In this document: one piece after another, positions 14,584-16,956 of the stretch | Layout of the letters: every line of letters begins with the position of its first letter | How positions within the stretch are numbered: the stretch's first letter is position 1 | Assembly (NCBI GenBank): GCA_021151585.1 | Contig: JAGKWX010000031.1 | Coordinates: 1-16,956 of the forward strand | Reading direction: 5' to 3' | Length of the DNA: 16,956 nucleotides | Origin: Alphaproteobacteria bacterium | GTDB lineage: Bacteria; Pseudomonadota; Gammaproteobacteria; JAGOUN01 | The notes under the pieces: generated by a model | Told to the model about the DNA's origin: nothing | The model's input: only the letters and a program-made list of their open reading frames with translations | The model's database searches: none | Program-made: the position numbers and the translations under genes

Positions 14584-15654
14584 CTATGGGCACATATATT
14601 TGCTGCAAGTAATTTCATATTTTTCTGATGAGCATTCCACTAAATATAATTCGATATTATATTTTTTTGATAAATGACTTATAAATTCTTTCGTTTTGCC
14701 AGATAGGTCGGTACTCTTAAATGAAACACGGCATAGATTGGCTGGCTCACTTAGCTCATATGTTTCTAAAAAATTTATTGCGTCATCGTTCAAATTTTGA
14801 CCAACCGCACATCCCATAATAATTCCAGTAATTTTTATAAAAGGATAACCTCTTAAATCCATTAAGCCACATTCTTTACTATTGGCATTAACTATAAGTC
14901 GATATTCGTCTTCATAACTCCATTGACTAAATTTTACACCAAATGATTTTTTCAAAATATATTTATTGAAATTATATTGTCTATCTGGATCATTCGAGAT
15001 CTGATCGATTTCCACTTCTTGTATTTCTGGCTTTATCTTTTGGTAAATGACTTTTGATAAAATAAATTGCTTTTTATCGTCATCTTGTGGCTGTTGAAAA
15101 GATAATATTTCCTGGCTCTGAGAATCGAATGGAGTAAATACTTTGTTTATTAATTGATAAAATTCATTTTCTGAATATTCTCGAGCGTTTTCTTTTTCAT
15201 AATCTTGTTTAAGTTTTTTATAAATAAAATTTAAGTCAATTTCAAATATAACACAATAACCTTGATGATTTTTAGCATAATGCGCCCACATCGGAATGTT
15301 ATAAGGATTGGCTGTTAAACAGATAGCGCCGTGTGCTTTAAAAAAGTCAGGATCGCTTTTTATTCCTCCTAACATTTCAAATGCTTCTGGTTTTTGAAGA
15401 TCTATTCTGAACTCTTCTTTTGTTAGACTTGGAAAAAATTTTTTACACTCGCAAAAATATTTTTCAAAAGTAGGTGTATTATCTAATATTTCTTTTTGAC
15501 CTGCCATTTTAAAATTAAACTGCCCCTCAAATGGATCATTGAATTCATCAAGTCGAGTAAACCATACTTTTTGATCCATATAGTTTTTTAGCTGTAAAAA
15601 ATGGTCTAATGTTAATAGCGGCTTATAGTGATATAAATATTTTTTATCTTGCAT
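14584..15654 (-). CDS. DUF2971-type protein, function unknown
   Basis: The 356 residues show the pattern I associate with DUF2971. LYHYKPL (7-13) is followed by VWFTRLDEFNDPFEG (30-44), then ICLTANPYNIPMWAHYAKNHQGYCVIFEI (111-139), then SQWSYEDEYRLIV (243-255) and ITGIIMGCAVGQN (275-287). There is no signal peptide or membrane segment. Proteins of this type are scattered in accessory regions; their activity is not settled as far as I know. The spaced H-Y, Y and E residues loosely recall ADP-ribosyltransferase-like folds, which is only a suggestion. The coding sequence is visibly more AT-rich than the nuo and feo genes and lies between a kfrA-like pseudogene and an IS remnant, which points to horizontal acquisition. 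AGGA sits eight bases before the ATG. Confidence 0.85.
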   Translation of the reverse strand: MQDKKYLYHYKPLLTLDHFLQLKNYMDQKVWFTRLDEFNDPFEGQFNFKMAGQKEILDNTPTFEKYFCECKKFFPSLTKEEFRIDLQKPEAFEMLGGIKSDPDFFKAHGAICLTANPYNIPMWAHYAKNHQGYCVIFEIDLNFIYKKLKQDYEKENAREYSENEFYQLINKVFTPFDSQSQEILSFQQPQDDDKKQFILSKVIYQKIKPEIQEVEIDQISNDPDRQYNFNKYILKKSFGVKFSQWSYEDEYRLIVNANSKECGLMDLRGYPFIKITGIIMGCAVGQNLNDDAINFLETYELSEPANLCRVSFKSTDLSGKTKEFISHLSKKYNIELYLVECSSEKYEITCSKYMCP

Positions 15655-15803
15655 TTTTAAAATCCTATTGATCCATTTTTATATTTAATGGATATAGTCG
15701 GTTAGATATTAGTTGTAACAACAATGTATCGAAAAACGGCCATGCAATTTCCTTCTTTAATTACAAAGCGGTTGATCAATCCTCCCAACAGTAAAATTAT
15801 CTC

Positions 15804-16472
15804 TTACTTAAGTAAATATAACTGTTTTAATTGCCCATGAATCTGCACTTTTTCTTGAACCAGTACCAACTTTTCATGGGGAAACGCTTTCTTTTGATCG
15901 TGTAACTTTTTCAGCTCATTTTGCAGCTGTAAAAACTAATGCGATGATACGGATTCTTTAGTTTGAATGTCAATAATAACAATATTGTTAGCGTTTTTTT
16001 TCTTGTAAATCGAATAATTGTTTTTGAGTTGTTTCGATATCTTGCGATTTTTAGCAAGCTCCTTCTGAGCATGTCTCAATTCTTTTGCTTACCCCTGATA
16101 TTGCGCTTCAATTTTTTCAAGTCGCTCTTTCGGACTATTTTTTTCAAAATCTATCATACCAAGCCGTTGTTGAAGCTCTGCATTTTCTTTTTTAAGCGCT
16201 AAATTTTCAGTATTTATACTTTGGATTGAGTAATTTAGCTGATTAACTTGCTGCTCATAGCGCCGCTGATATTTTTGTCGCTGTATCAGAGAAGCCTCGC
16301 GATAATGTTCCAAATTAACTTGGATTTGCTGATTTTGACGGCGTCATTCTTCAGCGCACTCTTTTTTTCTTGGGGTTTTCAACACCATTTTCCGGTTAAA
16401 TTATTGGCTTTTTCGTAGCTGATCGCGCACGTTCTTTTAATTCTATATCAATTTAACGATCCGTAAGCGCAC
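15804..16472 (-). pseudogene. Decayed coiled-coil gene resembling plasmid KfrA (C-terminal part)
   Basis: Successive fragments in shifting minus-strand frames make one coherent coiled-coil protein. They are SSALTDR-stop-IDIELKERARSATKK near 16470-16410; ECAEE-stop-RRQNQQIQVNLEHYREAS at about 16360-16290; an open stretch to the stop at 16089 (16313-16089 has no internal stop); ELRHAQKELAKNRK and DIETTQKQLFDLQEKKR at about 16085-15990; and QLQNELKKLHDQKKAFPHEK through LKQLYLLK ending in TAA at 15804. At least two nonsense changes and several frameshifts are present. The Gln/Glu-rich coil and the 'ALTDR...' opening recall the region after the DNA-binding N-terminus of KfrA-type plasmid or ICE proteins, but that identification is weak. 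The N-terminal part is missing, apparently cut off by the IS at 16473. Confidence 0.6.
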
Positions 16473-16507
16473 TGGAATTATCTCGCCCCGAAAAAACGGA
16501 CACTTCA
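16473..16507 (-). mobile_element. Right terminal inverted repeat of an IS3-family element
   Basis: Directly after the OrfB stop the minus strand reads GTGTCCGTTTTTTCGGGGC, the usual form of an IS3-family right end just downstream of orfB. The outer limit is uncertain: it lies somewhere between about 16480 and 16473. The element extends beyond the right edge of the window. It appears to interrupt the coiled-coil pseudogene that follows. Confidence 0.55.
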
Positions 16508-16956
16508 CTAAGCTGCCTTTTGTTCTTCAAAATACACCGGACTCAAATAGCCAAGCCCAGAATGAAGTCGTTTTCGATTATAATACACATCAATATAATC
16601 AAACACATGCTTTTTTGCATCATCACGTGTTATAAATTTTTCACCGTGTATTGCCTCTACCTTAAAGCCATGATTCCAACTTTCCATGCTGGCATTATCA
16701 TAACAATCTCCGCGTTTGCTCATACTGCAAATAAATCCATGATCCCTCAGTAATTTTTGATAATCATGAGAATAATACTGGCTTCCACGGTCAGAATGCA
16801 GAATCACGCTTTGCGGATTATTATGTCGCTAAATCGCCATCTGCAAAGCATCCATGGCCAGTGTCGTTGTCATACGCGCTGACATCGACCAACCAACAAT
16901 CACGCGCGAATATAAATCCATCACAACTGCCAGATACAACCAACCTTCATCTGTCC
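16508..16956 (-). pseudogene. IS3-family transposase OrfB, 5' part outside window, in-frame amber codon
   Basis: The frame reads TDEGWLYLAVVMDLYSRVIVGW, then after a TAG at 16831-16829 continues VILHSDRGSQYYSHDYQ, GDCYDNASMESWNHGFKVE and YYNRKRLHSGLGYLSP to the stop at 16508. This is the integrase-like catalytic core (rve): the Asp of VMDLYSR, the Asp of HSDRG and the Glu of MESWN form the DDE triad. The TAG replaces a codon that is usually Trp in similar proteins (MAIW), so a TGG-to-TAG change is likely. This copy is probably inactive unless the stop is read through. Confidence 0.85.

Noticed and set aside
15963..16202. 79-codon plus-strand frame rich in Phe, Leu and Ile
   Set aside because: It is the mirror of the Lys/Glu/Gln coiled-coil pseudogene on the other strand; the hydrophobic look comes from complementing AAA/GAA codons.

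Overview
This 17 kb window reads as low-GC gammaproteobacterial chromosome. The order tpiA, secG, tRNA-Leu(GAG), nuoA and onward matches what I remember of Legionellales (Legionella/Coxiella relatives). Large coiled-coil and helical-repeat proteins of unknown function next to housekeeping genes would also suit a host-associated member of that order. The assignment rests on remembered synteny and protein character, not on a search. Every supported gene lies on the minus strand, so transcription runs from high to low coordinates.

Layout in transcription order: (1) 16956-14200 is a decayed accessory patch. It holds the 3' end of an IS3-family transposase gene with an in-frame amber codon, a shredded coiled-coil gene resembling the C-terminal part of plasmid KfrA proteins, one intact AT-rich gene of the DUF2971 type, the 5' end of a second IS3-like element, and an imperfect long hairpin. 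(2) 14217-11670 is a ferrous iron uptake operon, feoA-feoB, preceded by a good Fur-box match. (3) 11616-7713 is a two-gene unit of unknown function. A 324-residue protein, with an Ig-like N-terminus and a C-terminus that resembles LPD7, precedes a 959-residue coiled-coil protein. (4) 7509-6184 carries tpiA (with a promoter), secG and tRNA-Leu. (5) 6053-1168 carries nuoA-B-C-D-E-F, the start of the respiratory complex I operon. (6) 1085-1 has its own promoter and a gene for a helical-repeat protein that runs off the left edge.

Two features stand out. The nuo operon ends after nuoF: where nuoG is expected there is an unrelated gene with its own promoter, so nuoG-N are elsewhere or absent. The second is the unrecognised 324/959-residue gene pair, the best candidate here for an undescribed system. 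Small palindromic elements also sit in or near core genes: one in tpiA-secG, one upstream of nuoA, one between nuoB and nuoC, and apparently one in frame inside nuoC.

No CRISPR array, rRNA, replication origin or convincing rho-independent terminator was found.
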